The notes: generated by a model from the letters alone, not told the origin. A stretch of DNA of 64,000 nucleotides from an uncultured Gammaproteobacteria bacterium (GCA_947259915.1 CAMYOC010000002.1:98730-162729), one strand, 5' to 3'; shown: positions 25,855 to 35,520, counted from the stretch's first letter. Numbers and translations: made by a program.

Positions 25855-28800
25855 CTATTCGGTGCTGATATTGACCAGCGTCAGCCCGATGATCCCGACC
25901 GCGTCGCTATGCGAGACCGCGCCGAGGTACTTGGTGTCGGGATTGAGCCCGGTCCAGTCCACGGTGATCGTCTCGGTCGTGCCGACGGTGGCCGCGCCAG
26001 GCGCGGTCACGTCCATGTTGCCGCGATCGTCGACGAGGCCGAAGGTCCAGTCGAACAGCGTGTAGTTCGCGTCCGGACCGTCCGTCTGCCAACCGTGCAC
26101 GGCGACGTAGTAGGTCGTGTCACCGGGCAGGAGCACGTCCACCTGCTCGGCGCTGGTGCCCGAACCGCTGCCGCCGACGAAGCCGAAACCCGAATTGTAG
26201 ACGTACAGGTCGAGGTCGTCGGCGCCGTCCGTGAAGTCGTCGAACAGCGACACCCGCAGGTACGCCGACCCCGCCGGCACGGTCACCTGGTGCCAGGTGA
26301 TGCCGGTGCACTGGAACGGGAACGCGCCAAAGTCGCAGGTCCCGAGGGCCGTGTTGAAGTCGTTGTCCGGATCGTCGTCGACGTTACCCGTCTGGGTGTC
26401 GGCCGGCGCCAGCCCGTGGGTACCGGCAGTGTAGTCGCCGGTGTAGCCGAACGTGATGTCGAAGTTCAGCGACCCTTCGACGCCACTGCCGCCAACCTCG
26501 GCCGGAGCGCTCAACTGGGTCGGACGAATCGCGATGGGGCTGCGGACGTTATGCGTACCATCGTTCCAGGTGAGTGAACCGAACGCCCACGCGTCCGGCA
26601 CGACCGACGAGTTCGCGGTAAAGGTCACCGTATAGGTCGCCTCCTCACCCTCGCCCAGAGTGATCGACGTCGGCGAGACCGACACATCGACGCCTAGCGG
26701 CGCGTCCACAGAAACCTCATAGGTGGCCGTCCCCTCGGTCACGCTGGTGACCGTCCTCTCCACCGTGGCGATGCCCGCAAGCTGGGCGACCGCGATCGAC
26801 GGGTAGTTGAGGTTGGACGGATCCAGCGAAAAGCCGTTGCTCTCGAGGAAATCGCAGGTCGACGGATTGATGTTCTCCGGGTTGGCGCCGCAGAGGTAGG
26901 CCAGGTAATCAAGGAAGTCCGCATCGTAAACGAGACCCGGATCGACCGCGGAGTTCGGCACGATGTGGCCGCCGCCGAAGTCGAAGGGATCCGCCGGTGT
27001 CGAGCCGTCCTCCTTCACGACATCCTGGCGACCCGTGGTCACCATGGCGGAGCGGATCATGGCCGGGCTCCAGTCCGGATGGGCGTCTGTCAGAATGGCG
27101 CCAAGCCCCGCCACGTGCGGGCTCGACATCGAGGTGCCGCTGCGGTAGCCGAACGCCTCGCCCTGCGGCCCGAAGAACGGCTCTTCGCCGATCCCGGCCA
27201 GGATGGAGACGCCCGGTGCGGTCACATCCGGCTTGATGATGTTGAGGCCGCCGCCGTTGGGGCCGCGGGACGAGAAGCCCGCCATCACGTTGCCGAGGAT
27301 CGGCTCGTTCTCACGTATGCCGGCATCCAGCGTCACGTTGACGGTGGCGCCGCCCTCGATGGCGTCCTTGATGACCGTACCGTCATCCAGCCGGATCATC
27401 GCGCCCGGGATGCCGCCGACGAAGTCGCCGCCCATCACGATGGGGGCACCGGGCACGCTGTTGAACACGAGGATGGCCGTCGCGCCCGCGGCCAGCGCGT
27501 TGGCGTGCTTGGTGCTGAAAGCGCAGGCGCCGCGCTGAATATAGGCGACGTTGCCCGCGATGTCCGCCGCATTGGCCAGCGGGTCACAGCCGTTGAGCGG
27601 ATCTGCGATGACGAGGTCGCCAGTCACCGCACCTTCATTGAGCGGTCGCGCGATAGCAGACTCGCGCGCCTGATAGAGGCCGGCCAGTCCGCCCGGCGCG
27701 TTGACCTGCAGCGCCAGGGCGCTGGTGAAGCCGGTGCGGGTCGAGGCGCCGACGGTCGTGATCCAGGCGGCGACAGCCGGAGAACCAATCGTGTCGGCGC
27801 CGGGGCCGCTGTTGCCGGCCGAGGTGGCGACGAAGACGCCCGCGTCGGCTGCGAACAGGAAGGCGATGTCGTCGGGTCCCAGGGTCTGGGCGCTCGAACC
27901 GATCGAGTAGTTGATCACGTCGACGCCATCGGCGACGGCCTGATCGATCGCGGCCACCAAGTCGGAAGTAAAGCAGCCCTCGCCGTTCCAGCAGGTCTTG
28001 TAGGAGGCGATGCGTGCACGGGGCGCGATGCCGCTGACGGTGCCAACATCCACGCCGTAGACGTTGGCCGGGACGTCCTGGTTGCCGCCGGCGGTGGTCG
28101 CGGTGTGGGTGCCATGGCTGGTGTCGTCGCCGTCCCGGCCGGACTTGAAATCGCCCTGGATGATGCCGGAATTACCCGATTGATTGACGGGACCCCGGCC
28201 GATCGTGAAACCGCTGAGGTAATGGCGAATGCCGATGAGCTTGTTGTTGCAGTCGTTCTGGGAGATGCGTTCGCCGGACTGGCAGCCGCCATTCCAGCCC
28301 GCGGGCGGCGGACCATAGGCAAGATTGTTCTTCCCGCTGCCGCCAGCGGCATCTGAAAGATCTTCCTGATCCGACACGCTGGGATGCTCCGGCCAGATGC
28401 CGGTGTCGATCACGCCGATGATGACGTCCTCGCCCAGGTAACCCAGGTCCCAGACGCTATTCGGATCGGTCAGGCCCAGGAATTCCGGACTGGAGTTTGT
28501 CTCCGGTTGGCGCAGTTCATCCTGCCAGACGCCCATCACGTCACCGCGGGCACCGAGCGCCGCTGCCTGGGTGGCGGAGAGTTCGGCCGCGAAACCGTTG
28601 AAACTGTTTACGTAGCTATAGAGCTTCTTGTCCGACGCGCCGACCGCGGCGAGCGCCTCGGCGTGCTTGCCGCGGAGGTAATCCGCGTATTTCTTTGCAT
28701 TATTACTGTTCGGATTAAATTTTTTGCCGGATCCGGCGCGCGTGGCTTTGAACCCGTTAGTGCCCCCTCGATAAGCCACGGCAGGATCATCCTGCATGCG

Positions 28801-28938
28801 GATGAGATAGACCTTTGACCCCTTGTTCAACGCGACGGCATCGCCCGGAGCGGCCGGTACGGCCACCTCGGACTGGGCCGTCCCGGCAGCGGCGAACACC
28901 AGCAATGCGGCCGCCACCAAGTGTAATGTTCTGTTCAT
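25855..28938 (-). CDS. Secreted subtilisin-like (S8) serine protease with PA insert and C-terminal beta domains
   Basis: The 1027-residue precursor has a signal peptide (HLVAAALLVFAAAGTAQSE), an I9 inhibitor propeptide (about 40-145) and an S8 catalytic domain with Asp178 (IGVIDTGIWPEHPS), His275 (DDTSHGTHTA) and Ser603 (SGTSMSSPHVAG). A protease-associated (PA) domain is inserted at about 410-545 (IQRGACAFSTKHANA). After the catalytic domain come an Fn3-like segment (about 700-800) and a PPC-like domain (about 850-985: YLRVSLFDDFTDGADDLDLY). The order resembles plant-type subtilases. GGAGAGAGGAAC precedes the ATG at 28938. It is an exported degradative enzyme; the C-terminal domains may be cleaved off after secretion. 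Confidence 0.95.
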   Translation of the reverse strand: MNRTLHLVAAALLVFAAAGTAQSEVAVPAAPGDAVALNKGSKVYLIRMQDDPAVAYRGGTNGFKATRAGSGKKFNPNSNNAKKYADYLRGKHAEALAAVGASDKKLYSYVNSFNGFAAELSATQAAALGARGDVMGVWQDELRQPETNSSPEFLGLTDPNSVWDLGYLGEDVIIGVIDTGIWPEHPSVSDQEDLSDAAGGSGKNNLAYGPPPAGWNGGCQSGERISQNDCNNKLIGIRHYLSGFTIGRGPVNQSGNSGIIQGDFKSGRDGDDTSHGTHTATTAGGNQDVPANVYGVDVGTVSGIAPRARIASYKTCWNGEGCFTSDLVAAIDQAVADGVDVINYSIGSSAQTLGPDDIAFLFAADAGVFVATSAGNSGPGADTIGSPAVAAWITTVGASTRTGFTSALALQVNAPGGLAGLYQARESAIARPLNEGAVTGDLVIADPLNGCDPLANAADIAGNVAYIQRGACAFSTKHANALAAGATAILVFNSVPGAPIVMGGDFVGGIPGAMIRLDDGTVIKDAIEGGATVNVTLDAGIRENEPILGNVMAGFSSRGPNGGGLNIIKPDVTAPGVSILAGIGEEPFFGPQGEAFGYRSGTSMSSPHVAGLGAILTDAHPDWSPAMIRSAMVTTGRQDVVKEDGSTPADPFDFGGGHIVPNSAVDPGLVYDADFLDYLAYLCGANPENINPSTCDFLESNGFSLDPSNLNYPSIAVAQLAGIATVERTVTSVTEGTATYEVSVDAPLGVDVSVSPTSITLGEGEEATYTVTFTANSSVVPDAWAFGSLTWNDGTHNVRSPIAIRPTQLSAPAEVGGSGVEGSLNFDITFGYTGDYTAGTHGLAPADTQTGNVDDDPDNDFNTALGTCDFGAFPFQCTGITWHQVTVPAGSAYLRVSLFDDFTDGADDLDLYVYNSGFGFVGGSGSGTSAEQVDVLLPGDTTYYVAVHGWQTDGPDANYTLFDWTFGLVDDRGNMDVTAPGAATVGTTETITVDWTGLNPDTKYLGAVSHSDAVGIIGLTLVNISTE

Positions 28939-29653
28939 GTTCCTCTCTCCATATGTCGAGTCAGGATTGAATCGGATCCCGTATCTCGTTTTTTGCGTAG
29001 TTTCAGGCGCGAATTGACAGGAGTTTTTGCAACAACAATATGTTTCGGAGAACGATATCAAGGGCCTTTAACTGCTGTGATCCGCGGTGGTGCGCATCCA
29101 GGACCAGACTCGACCAGCATAGTCGCCGCTGCCTGGACACGCATCATAGATCGCTATTGAGGACCGGCCATTTTCCCCCGGCCGGGCACTTCGCAAACTA
29201 GCGCACCCGGCTGGCGAGTTCAATGCGCGCCTTTACATAATCTCCCCATGACTAGCATTTTCATGATCCTGCGTTCCGGAATCCGCAAGTCGATACGGTC
29301 CCGTCGCGCAAGCCGTTAAACCTCCCGATCGACCCGGAAAGTTTGAACCGGGAATCCTCCGCTCTGCCGCGGCCTTGCTTATCGGCGAAAAGCTCTCGGC
29401 TTGTCCCGGGTCCCCGGTCCCTGGCAGGAATTCGCGTACGTTCGGGGTGTTTGCCAGAGAGCTTGTACGGGTGGGCAATGGCTCTGCCAGTGCGAGCCTC
29501 CGGAATGGGCAAGACCGAAAGTGACCGACAGCATCCCGCCGATTCGCCGTGTGCGAATGCAGCACGCTCAGATCAAGCGGGTCCAGTAGGATATGGGCCC
29601 GTGGAATCCTGCGTCTTGTACAAAACCTCCGTCAGTACGTAGGAAAGGAAATC
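28939..29653. other. Divergent intergenic region between subtilase and amylase genes
   Basis: This 715-bp region should hold both promoters. It is more AT-rich next to the subtilase (28970-29050, including TGACAGGAGTTTTTGC). No convincing gene was found; the frames at 29233-29565 and 29343-29642 have no motifs or ribosome sites. No clear operator dyad was recognised. Confidence 0.45.
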
Positions 29654-31375
29654 ATGCCCTTACACACGCCAGTCCGATGTTCGTCTCATGGCACAAACTT
29701 TCTTGCCGTCTGCCTGCTGTTGGTCACGGTTACAGCCGCGGCCGCCGAGCAATTCATCCTGGTCATGCCGAGCGACGAACCCGACAGCTTCGTGGTGGAA
29801 GTGGAATCCGGCGACCCGCCGGGATTGTGGCTCGACGGCGAACCACTGGCCGCGAGCTTTGAGCCGATCGGTGACGGCCGCTTTCGTACCACAATCTCCG
29901 GCGTCCCGGCCGATGCCGCTCGGCTGAGCACCGGTACCGGCGGCCCTGCGGTCTCCATCCCGATCCGTGCCGCCACGTCCGAACAGGCGCCGTTCAACGA
30001 CCGCGTCGTCTATCACATCATGGTGGGCTACTTTGCCAACGGCGCCAACGCCAACGACAAAGCCGGCATGCGCCGCTGGACTCACCGGCGTTATGCCGGC
30101 GGAGATCTGCAGGGGATCCTGAGCAAGGCCGATTATCTCGGCTCGCTGGGCATCACCGATGTCTGGCTGAGCCCGGTCTTTCAGAGCGAAACCTCCCATG
30201 GCTATGACGTCCAGGATTATTACCGTATCGGTGACTCGCGCGCGGTACCCGGCGATCGGGACGCCTCGCTGGCGCTGTTCCAGCAGGTCGTCAAAGCGCT
30301 GGGCGACCACGACGTCGGTGTGATCCTTGATCTGCCGCTGGACTACGGCGCCGGCAGCTACGACCGCCGCGCCGGCGACCCGAACCGGCGCAAGCCGAAA
30401 TCCACCAAGCCGAAACAGGAAGCCGAGAAGGTCTGGGAAAGCTGGGGCACCGGGTTCAAGTACTGGAAGTTCAGTGACGAAGACACGCGTCTGTTTCTGA
30501 TCGAAGTCGCGCAGCACTGGTTGACCGAGGGCGTATCCGGTTACCGGCTCGACTATGTCCGTGGCGTCGATCACGCGTTTTGGGCCGAACTCTATGCGGC
30601 ACTCAAGGCCGAACGCCCCGAGGTGTTTGTCTTTGGCGAGGCCTGGCAGGACGCCCACGGGCCGGGCCGCAACATGACCGATATCGCCGAATATTATGCA
30701 CCGGTGCCCGATATCGGACCGCAGTTCGATTCGCTGATCGAGTTCCCGATGAAGATAGTGATGACCGACGTCTTCGCCCGCGGCGAGGATGCGCGCCAGC
30801 TCGAGCAATGGCTGCAGGCCACCGGGCAAGCCTATGGCGGTCATGGAAATCCGATCTACTTTCTCGACAGCCACGACATGTCTCGCTTTACCGACTGGGC
30901 GATCGACCGGGGACCCGAACGCCTGATCGCCGCGGTCACGTTTATGGCGACGCTGCGCGGGCCGATGATCCTGTTTTACGGCACCGAGACCGGACTCTTT
31001 GGCAGCCAGGCACAGCCAGGCTTTACCGATTCCAGTCGCATTCCGATGCCGTGGGAAGACCTGAACAAAGGCCTGATCGCGAAGATGACCGAGGTGATCT
31101 CGATGAAACGCGAGCATCCGGTGCTGCAACGCGGCGCGCGGCTGCCGCTCTATGCCGACGATGAAATCGTGATCATGGCTCGCCAGGACGAGACTCATCA
31201 GGCGCTGGTGGCCGCCAACACCGGCTCCGGGCCGAGGACGATCGAGTTTGATTTTCCGGTCACCGAGGACGCGGGATTCACCCCCGTCGTCGGACCCGGT
31301 CCGTCAGCGGTGGCGGGCCGTTGGCACTGGGAAATTCCTCCATTGACGGTAGCCGTAGCCATTCGGGCGCGCTAG
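29654..31375 (+). CDS. Secreted alpha-amylase-family glycoside hydrolase (GH13)
   Basis: The 573-residue protein has a signal peptide (FLAVCLLLVTVTAAAAEQ), an N-terminal beta domain (residues 30-115) and a GH13 barrel beginning FNDRVVYHIMVGYFANG. Catalytic residues are visible: nucleophile Asp300 in GYRLDYVRG, acid/base Glu329 in VFGEAWQD and Asp408 in FLDSHDMSRF. GITDVWLSPVF and GYDVQDYY are the conserved early motifs. A C-terminal beta domain follows (PVLQRGARLPLYADDE). AGGAAAGGAAATC precedes the ATG at 29654. It should hydrolyse alpha-glucans outside the inner membrane. Divergent from the secreted protease. Confidence 0.93.
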   Translation: MPLHTPVRCSSHGTNFLAVCLLLVTVTAAAAEQFILVMPSDEPDSFVVEVESGDPPGLWLDGEPLAASFEPIGDGRFRTTISGVPADAARLSTGTGGPAVSIPIRAATSEQAPFNDRVVYHIMVGYFANGANANDKAGMRRWTHRRYAGGDLQGILSKADYLGSLGITDVWLSPVFQSETSHGYDVQDYYRIGDSRAVPGDRDASLALFQQVVKALGDHDVGVILDLPLDYGAGSYDRRAGDPNRRKPKSTKPKQEAEKVWESWGTGFKYWKFSDEDTRLFLIEVAQHWLTEGVSGYRLDYVRGVDHAFWAELYAALKAERPEVFVFGEAWQDAHGPGRNMTDIAEYYAPVPDIGPQFDSLIEFPMKIVMTDVFARGEDARQLEQWLQATGQAYGGHGNPIYFLDSHDMSRFTDWAIDRGPERLIAAVTFMATLRGPMILFYGTETGLFGSQAQPGFTDSSRIPMPWEDLNKGLIAKMTEVISMKREHPVLQRGARLPLYADDEIVIMARQDETHQALVAANTGSGPRTIEFDFPVTEDAGFTPVVGPGPSAVAGRWHWEIPPLTVAVAIRAR

Positions 31376-31400
31376 AGGCCGCACCAGCCGCTTGCCTGTC

Positions 31401-31499
31401 TTAGAGCGTCGGTGAGGCGCCCTGCCCCGCAAACACGGCGTCCTTGTAGCGCGCAGGATGGTTCGGCAAGCGCACAACGTTTCCCGAAAGCTCAGGCAT
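31401..31499 (-). pseudogene. Possible short remnant frame in intergenic DNA
   Basis: A 32-codon minus-strand frame (MPELSGNVVRLPNHPARYKD and on to ASPTL) has protein-like composition but is too short to be a normal gene, lacks a clear ribosome site and has an in-frame stop just upstream. It may be the worn 3' end of a lost gene, or chance. Confidence 0.2.
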
Positions 31500-31651
31500 C
31501 GCTCGCGATCAGCCGATCTGGCCTTCGTCCCGCCTTGACCTCAGCGCCGTGATTCGGCTTCTATACTTGGGAACCTGGAAGGCGGTTCCAGGCATCCCGG
31601 GGACCCGGATGCCCAGAACCGTTGGTCAGCGACGTGAATTGGGGGGAGCCA

Positions 31652-32791
31652 ATGAAGGTCTATCGATCAATATTGACGGCCGGCACGGCATGTCTGGCGC
31701 TGTGTGTGGGCACGACCGCGTGGGCCGATTACGTGGGGTACTCGGTCAGCGAGGACGGGCGGGCCCCACTACCGGAGCGGGTCGACGACATCGAAGCCAA
31801 ATATCTGCTCAATGTGGAATGGGGCGAATACGCGGGTCGCAAATCCCGACTCGGCGTGCTTGAAGTGGACAACACCAGCTCGGCAGGCTCATTCACGGTC
31901 TCGGGCCCATATGGCGACTACGCGTCGTCCGGCGGCAGCACCGTCCCGGTCAACGGCATCGAGGCGATCGTCATCGACTCGCTGAATCGGACCGGTCGCT
32001 TCCGGCTGGTCGAGCGCACCGAATTGAACAGCGTGCTGGGTGAACAGGATCTGGCGGCCTCGGGCCGGGTCGCCGCACCCTCCGGCGCCAAGACCGGAAA
32101 CGTGCTCGGCGCCCAGTACCTAGTGCAGGTAGTGATTACCGACTATGAGTCCGACGTCGGCGGCAAATCGATGGGTGGCATCGGCGGTCTGGTCGGCCGG
32201 GCGGGTGGCATCCTGGGTGGCATCAAGACCAAGAAGGGACACGGCCGGGTCGGGCTCAACGTCAGGTTGATCGATGCCGAGACCAGCGAGATCGTATTTA
32301 CCAAACAAATCGAATCGGTGATCAAGGAGTCGGGGCTGACCTTTGGCGGGTTCGGCATCACCGGCGGCGGCGGACTCGGTGGCTTTGTCGATGAATATTC
32401 AAAGACCCCGGTGGGCCAGGCGGTGATCGCCGGTGTCAACGAAGGTGTGTTCGAACTGATCAAACAGATCGGCGAAGCCACCGCACAGGGCTCAGTGGTC
32501 AAAGCCGACGCCAACCAGATCTTTGTCAACCTGGGCGCCGACTCGGTAGCGGTCGGGGATACGCTGCGGGTCGTCGAGATGGGCGAAGCGCTGATCGATC
32601 CGGAAACCGGCATATCGCTCGGCGGCTCGGAGACCGTGGTCGGCGAGATCGCGGTCGCCCAGGTCAACGAGAAGTACTCGATCGCGACACCGGTCTCGCT
32701 GAGCAAGGTCCCGGCTCGCGGAGACAAGGTCGTGGCGACAAAAGCCGCGGAGCCGATGCAGTTCGCCAGCAGCTGGACGCCACCGAAATAG
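31652..32791 (+). CDS. CsgG/HfaB-family secretion or outer-membrane protein
   Basis: The 379-residue protein has a signal peptide (ILTAGTACLALCVGTTAWA), then the CsgG fold: RLGVLEVDN, GIEAIVIDSLNRTGRFRLVERTELNSVLGEQDL split over residues 108-145, GAQYLVQVVITDYE, and VGLNVRLIDAETSEIVFTKQ. A Gly-rich loop (GGFGITGGGGLGGF) follows, then a C-terminal extension (GDTLRVVEMGEALIDPETG) absent from short CsgG. CsgG forms the curli export pore, but no curli genes lie nearby, so this is one of the broader CsgG-like proteins. GGGGGGAG precedes the ATG at 31652. Confidence 0.85.
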   Translation: MKVYRSILTAGTACLALCVGTTAWADYVGYSVSEDGRAPLPERVDDIEAKYLLNVEWGEYAGRKSRLGVLEVDNTSSAGSFTVSGPYGDYASSGGSTVPVNGIEAIVIDSLNRTGRFRLVERTELNSVLGEQDLAASGRVAAPSGAKTGNVLGAQYLVQVVITDYESDVGGKSMGGIGGLVGRAGGILGGIKTKKGHGRVGLNVRLIDAETSEIVFTKQIESVIKESGLTFGGFGITGGGGLGGFVDEYSKTPVGQAVIAGVNEGVFELIKQIGEATAQGSVVKADANQIFVNLGADSVAVGDTLRVVEMGEALIDPETGISLGGSETVVGEIAVAQVNEKYSIATPVSLSKVPARGDKVVATKAAEPMQFASSWTPPK

Positions 32792-32912
32792 GGCGCCAGC
32801 TGTAGCCGCGCAATCGATGTGTATCCGGGTCACGATACGCTCGGCTCCGATTCGGCGTGGTCCTCGTCTGGAGCCTCATTTGACTTGAGGTTTGCAGACC
32901 GCAGAATGCCAG

Positions 32913-32936
32913 GCAAGCGATCCTTGGGTCGCTTGC
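32913..32936. repeat. Inverted repeat just upstream of the SDR start
   Basis: GCAAGCGA and TCGCTTGC are perfect 8-base arms around an 8-base loop, ending 15 bp before the ATG at 32952. It could be an operator or an mRNA hairpin that limits translation of the SDR. Confidence 0.45.
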
Positions 32937-32951
32937 GGCGAAAATAGCAAT

Positions 32952-34007
32952 ATGAACGAGTCGAACACGACAGTCCTGGTCACCGGTGCAACCGGCTTTA
33001 TCGCGCAGCATTGCGTGGTGCTGCTGCTCAACGCGGGCTACCGGGTGCGGGGCACCGCGCGATCGGCCACGCGTGAATCCAAGCTCAAGGCAACCCTGGC
33101 GCCGCACCTGGCCGATGGCGCTGCGGCACTGGATCGCTTCGACATCGTCCCGGCGGACCTGACCGCCGATGCGGGCTGGGCCGAGGCCGTCGCCGGCTGC
33201 CGCTATGTGCTGCACGTGGCGAGCCCGTTACCGCGCACCCCGCCAAGACACGAGGACGAATTGATCGTGCCGGCCCGCGATGGCACGCTGCGGGTACTCA
33301 AGGCAGCCGCCGGCGCTGGTGTCAAACGGGTCGTCCTCACCTCTTCCGTCGCTGCTGTGCTTTACGGGCGCGATCGTAGCCGGACTTTCGATGAGTCGGA
33401 CTGGTCGGATCTCAACGCCGCCAGCATCGGCGCCTACGAGAAATCGAAGACTATCGCCGAGCGCGCCGCATGGGACTTCATCGCCTCACTCGATGCCGAT
33501 CACCCACTCGAGCTGACGACCATCAACCCCGGGCTGGTGCTGGGCCCGATCCTCGACCAGGACTACGGCACCTCGGGTGAAGTGGTGAAGAAGTTGTTCG
33601 ATCGCGACTTCCCGGCCTGTCCGGATCTCAATTGGGCGGTGGTCGACGTGCGCGATGTCGCCGCCGCGCATATCGCCGCGATGACCGAGCCCGCCGCGGC
33701 AGGCGAACGTTTTATCTGTGCCGTCGAGAACCACTCGATCCTGGATATCGCGCGCATCCTCGACAAGCACTTTGCGGACCGGGGCTTCAGAATCCCCACC
33801 GGCAAGCTGCCGGACTTTGTGATGCGTCTGGTGGCCGTGTTCGACAGGACCGCGCGTCTGGGCCTCAATGATCTCGGCGTAAAACAAAATGTCGATAACT
33901 CGAAGATCAAAAAGATCCTCGACTGGGAACCGCTGGATCTCGAGGAGATGGTCGTGGCCATGGGCGAGAGCTTTATCAAGTACGGCGTGGTGACGCCGAA
34001 ATCCTGA
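32952..34007 (+). CDS. Extended SDR, NAD(P)-dependent aldehyde/dihydroflavonol-reductase-like
   Basis: The 351-residue protein has the Rossmann loop VLVTGATGFIAQHCV at the N-terminus, VLHVASPLPRTPP, VLTSSVAAVLYG and the active-site pair in AYEKSKTIAE (Tyr-x3-Lys). INPGLVLGPIL and the C-terminal ILDWEPLDLEEMVV are typical of dihydroflavonol-4-reductase-like enzymes that reduce aldehydes or ketones. The ATG at 32952 gives the expected short N-terminus; a frame 20 codons longer is less likely. Substrate unknown. Confidence 0.9.
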   Translation: MNESNTTVLVTGATGFIAQHCVVLLLNAGYRVRGTARSATRESKLKATLAPHLADGAAALDRFDIVPADLTADAGWAEAVAGCRYVLHVASPLPRTPPRHEDELIVPARDGTLRVLKAAAGAGVKRVVLTSSVAAVLYGRDRSRTFDESDWSDLNAASIGAYEKSKTIAERAAWDFIASLDADHPLELTTINPGLVLGPILDQDYGTSGEVVKKLFDRDFPACPDLNWAVVDVRDVAAAHIAAMTEPAAAGERFICAVENHSILDIARILDKHFADRGFRIPTGKLPDFVMRLVAVFDRTARLGLNDLGVKQNVDNSKIKKILDWEPLDLEEMVVAMGESFIKYGVVTPKS

Positions 34008-34162
34008 AGCCACTGTCGGCGACCGACTCGCAGGTCCGTCTTCTCGCTGCAGGGATCATTGCCGCCTGATGCTCTGCAGTCGGCCACCCCCTCGCCCGTG
34101 TCACGTATCGCCGCGGCGGCTTGCACCGAGTGTGAACCGCTTCGCAGGTTACGCTCGCCGCC

Positions 34163-34948
34163 TTACTCTTCGAGTGCCGAGACGATGTGACGCCAAATGG
34201 TCGGGTTGAATCCCATGCCCAGGTGCGGGGCGCGCACTTCGACATGGCGCACGTTCTCGCTGTAGCGGTCGATCGAAGCCTGCCAGGTGACGACCCCGTC
34301 ACTGCGACTGTAGATCGCAGTGATCGGCTGACGGATCGGCCGCGACTCACGCCCCTGGATCTCTTCCTCGATCCAGTCCAGGTCCATCCCGCGCTTGCGA
34401 AAAAATGGCGCCGCTGCAGTGTACTTCGGTCCACCGACTGTGGGTGTGCCCATGGTGATCACCCGATCGACGACATCGGGCAGGTCCCTGGCCGCCTCGC
34501 GCGCCAGATACCCGCCCAGGCTCCAGCCGATCAGCGCGACCGGTTGGCCGAGCGCCTGGTGACGCTCACGCACGCGATCGATCAGGCGGTCACACAGATA
34601 CGGCACGGAGGCCTCACCGGCATAGTGCGCCCGCGGCGTGAACTGCCAGGTCGGAGACAGGTCATCGAGCGTATGCGGCAGATCGACACCCGCCTGGTTT
34701 TTTCCAAGCCCCCAGCCCTCAGCGCGAAAGCCGATTCGGTTCAGATAATGACGCAGCGGCGCGGTATAGCGATCGTCCGAACCGAATCCGGGCACGACGA
34801 TCACGTGACAAGCACTGCGCGCGGTGCCGGGACGCAGTTGCGCACTCATCAGGGGCACGACCATCCGCGCCAGGTCGATCGCGGTACGGCTCTCGAGCAA
34901 TAGCGCACTGCGTTTGGGTGGCGCCAGTGGCGTCGTTGTTTCACTCAT
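34163..34948 (-). CDS. Alpha/beta-hydrolase (lipase/esterase-like)
   Basis: The 261-residue protein contains ACHVIVVPGFGSDD (oxyanion strand), VALIGWSLGGYLAREA (nucleophile Ser), ITAIYSRSDGVVTW (acid) and VRAPHLGMGFN (His), a full triad. No signal peptide. It lies 5 bp downstream of a MarR regulator and is almost certainly in the same operon, so its expression is probably set by that regulator and its ligand. Substrate unknown; possibly a lipid or a phenolic ester. Confidence 0.85.
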   Translation of the reverse strand: MSETTTPLAPPKRSALLLESRTAIDLARMVVPLMSAQLRPGTARSACHVIVVPGFGSDDRYTAPLRHYLNRIGFRAEGWGLGKNQAGVDLPHTLDDLSPTWQFTPRAHYAGEASVPYLCDRLIDRVRERHQALGQPVALIGWSLGGYLAREAARDLPDVVDRVITMGTPTVGGPKYTAAAPFFRKRGMDLDWIEEEIQGRESRPIRQPITAIYSRSDGVVTWQASIDRYSENVRHVEVRAPHLGMGFNPTIWRHIVSALEE

Positions 34949-34953
34949 GTCAT

Positions 34954-35460
34954 TCAGGCCTCGGCTGCAGCCCGGCGGGTCCGTCCAGGGACCTGGCCGG
35001 CAATCATGTCCGGGTCGATGGTCTGCAGATGTGACCGCATCCGGTTCATCTGCTTCTCGGTGTCCCGCAGCTCCGCATCGTCAAACGGCGCGAGCTGTGT
35101 CTCGATAAACAGCGCCGCGGCCGACCGCGCCTGCTCCAGGAGCGCCTGTCCAGGACGAGTCAGATGGCAGACGATGGAGCGACCATCCAGCTCGTTGTGC
35201 CGGGTGGTGATCAGCGATCGCTGCTGCAGCCGATGCAACACGCCGGTGATGTTGCCGCGTGTCACCACCAGCTCCTCGGCGATGTCCTTTGGCGTGGCCT
35301 GGCCCGCGAGCTGATGGATCGCGTTCATCACATCGAATTGCGGGATCGTCAGGTCGAAACTCCTCAGCAGCTGCGCATAGCGGCGCGTGCATTCCTGATA
35401 GGTGCGGACCACGGCGAACCATGAGGCGGCCTGGAGTTTCCTGCGCTTGGGGGTGTTCAT
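34954..35460 (-). CDS. MarR-family transcriptional regulator
   Basis: The 168-residue protein has the MarR winged helix: QFDVMNAIHQLAGQATPKDIAEELVV then TRGNITGVLHRLQQRSLI, followed by the wing TTRHNELDGRSIVCHLT and a C-terminal dimerisation helix. It heads a two-gene operon with the hydrolase. A 13-base imperfect dyad just upstream (35488-35520) is a likely autoregulatory site. Start is the ATG at 35460 preceded by GAGTCCG/GAGGG-type sequence. Confidence 0.92.
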   Translation of the reverse strand: MNTPKRRKLQAASWFAVVRTYQECTRRYAQLLRSFDLTIPQFDVMNAIHQLAGQATPKDIAEELVVTRGNITGVLHRLQQRSLITTRHNELDGRSIVCHLTRPGQALLEQARSAAALFIETQLAPFDDAELRDTEKQMNRMRSHLQTIDPDMIAGQVPGRTRRAAAEA

Positions 35461-35487
35461 AAAGAGGGAGTCCGGATCGATATTTGA

Positions 35488-35520
35488 TTGAAACTTAAAC
35501 TAATAAAGTTTAGGTATCAA
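35488..35520 (-). promoter_or_regulatory. Probable MarR operator and promoter
   Basis: TTGAAACTTAAAC and GTTTAGGTATCAA form an inverted repeat matching at 11 of 13 positions around the 7-base spacer TAATAAA. It is an AT-rich island in GC-rich DNA, 27 bp upstream of the MarR start. The minus strand reads TTGATA inside the right arm, a good -35 element, so repressor binding would block the MarR-hydrolase promoter. Confidence 0.7.

Noticed and set aside
26965..28356. 463-codon plus-strand open frame
   Set aside because: It is antisense to the subtilase gene, is Arg/Gly/Ala/Asp-rich without motifs and reflects high GC at the third codon position of the real gene.
29660..31198. 512-codon minus-strand open frame
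   Set aside because: Antisense to the alpha-amylase, whose catalytic motifs are unmistakable; no motif or ribosome site on this strand.
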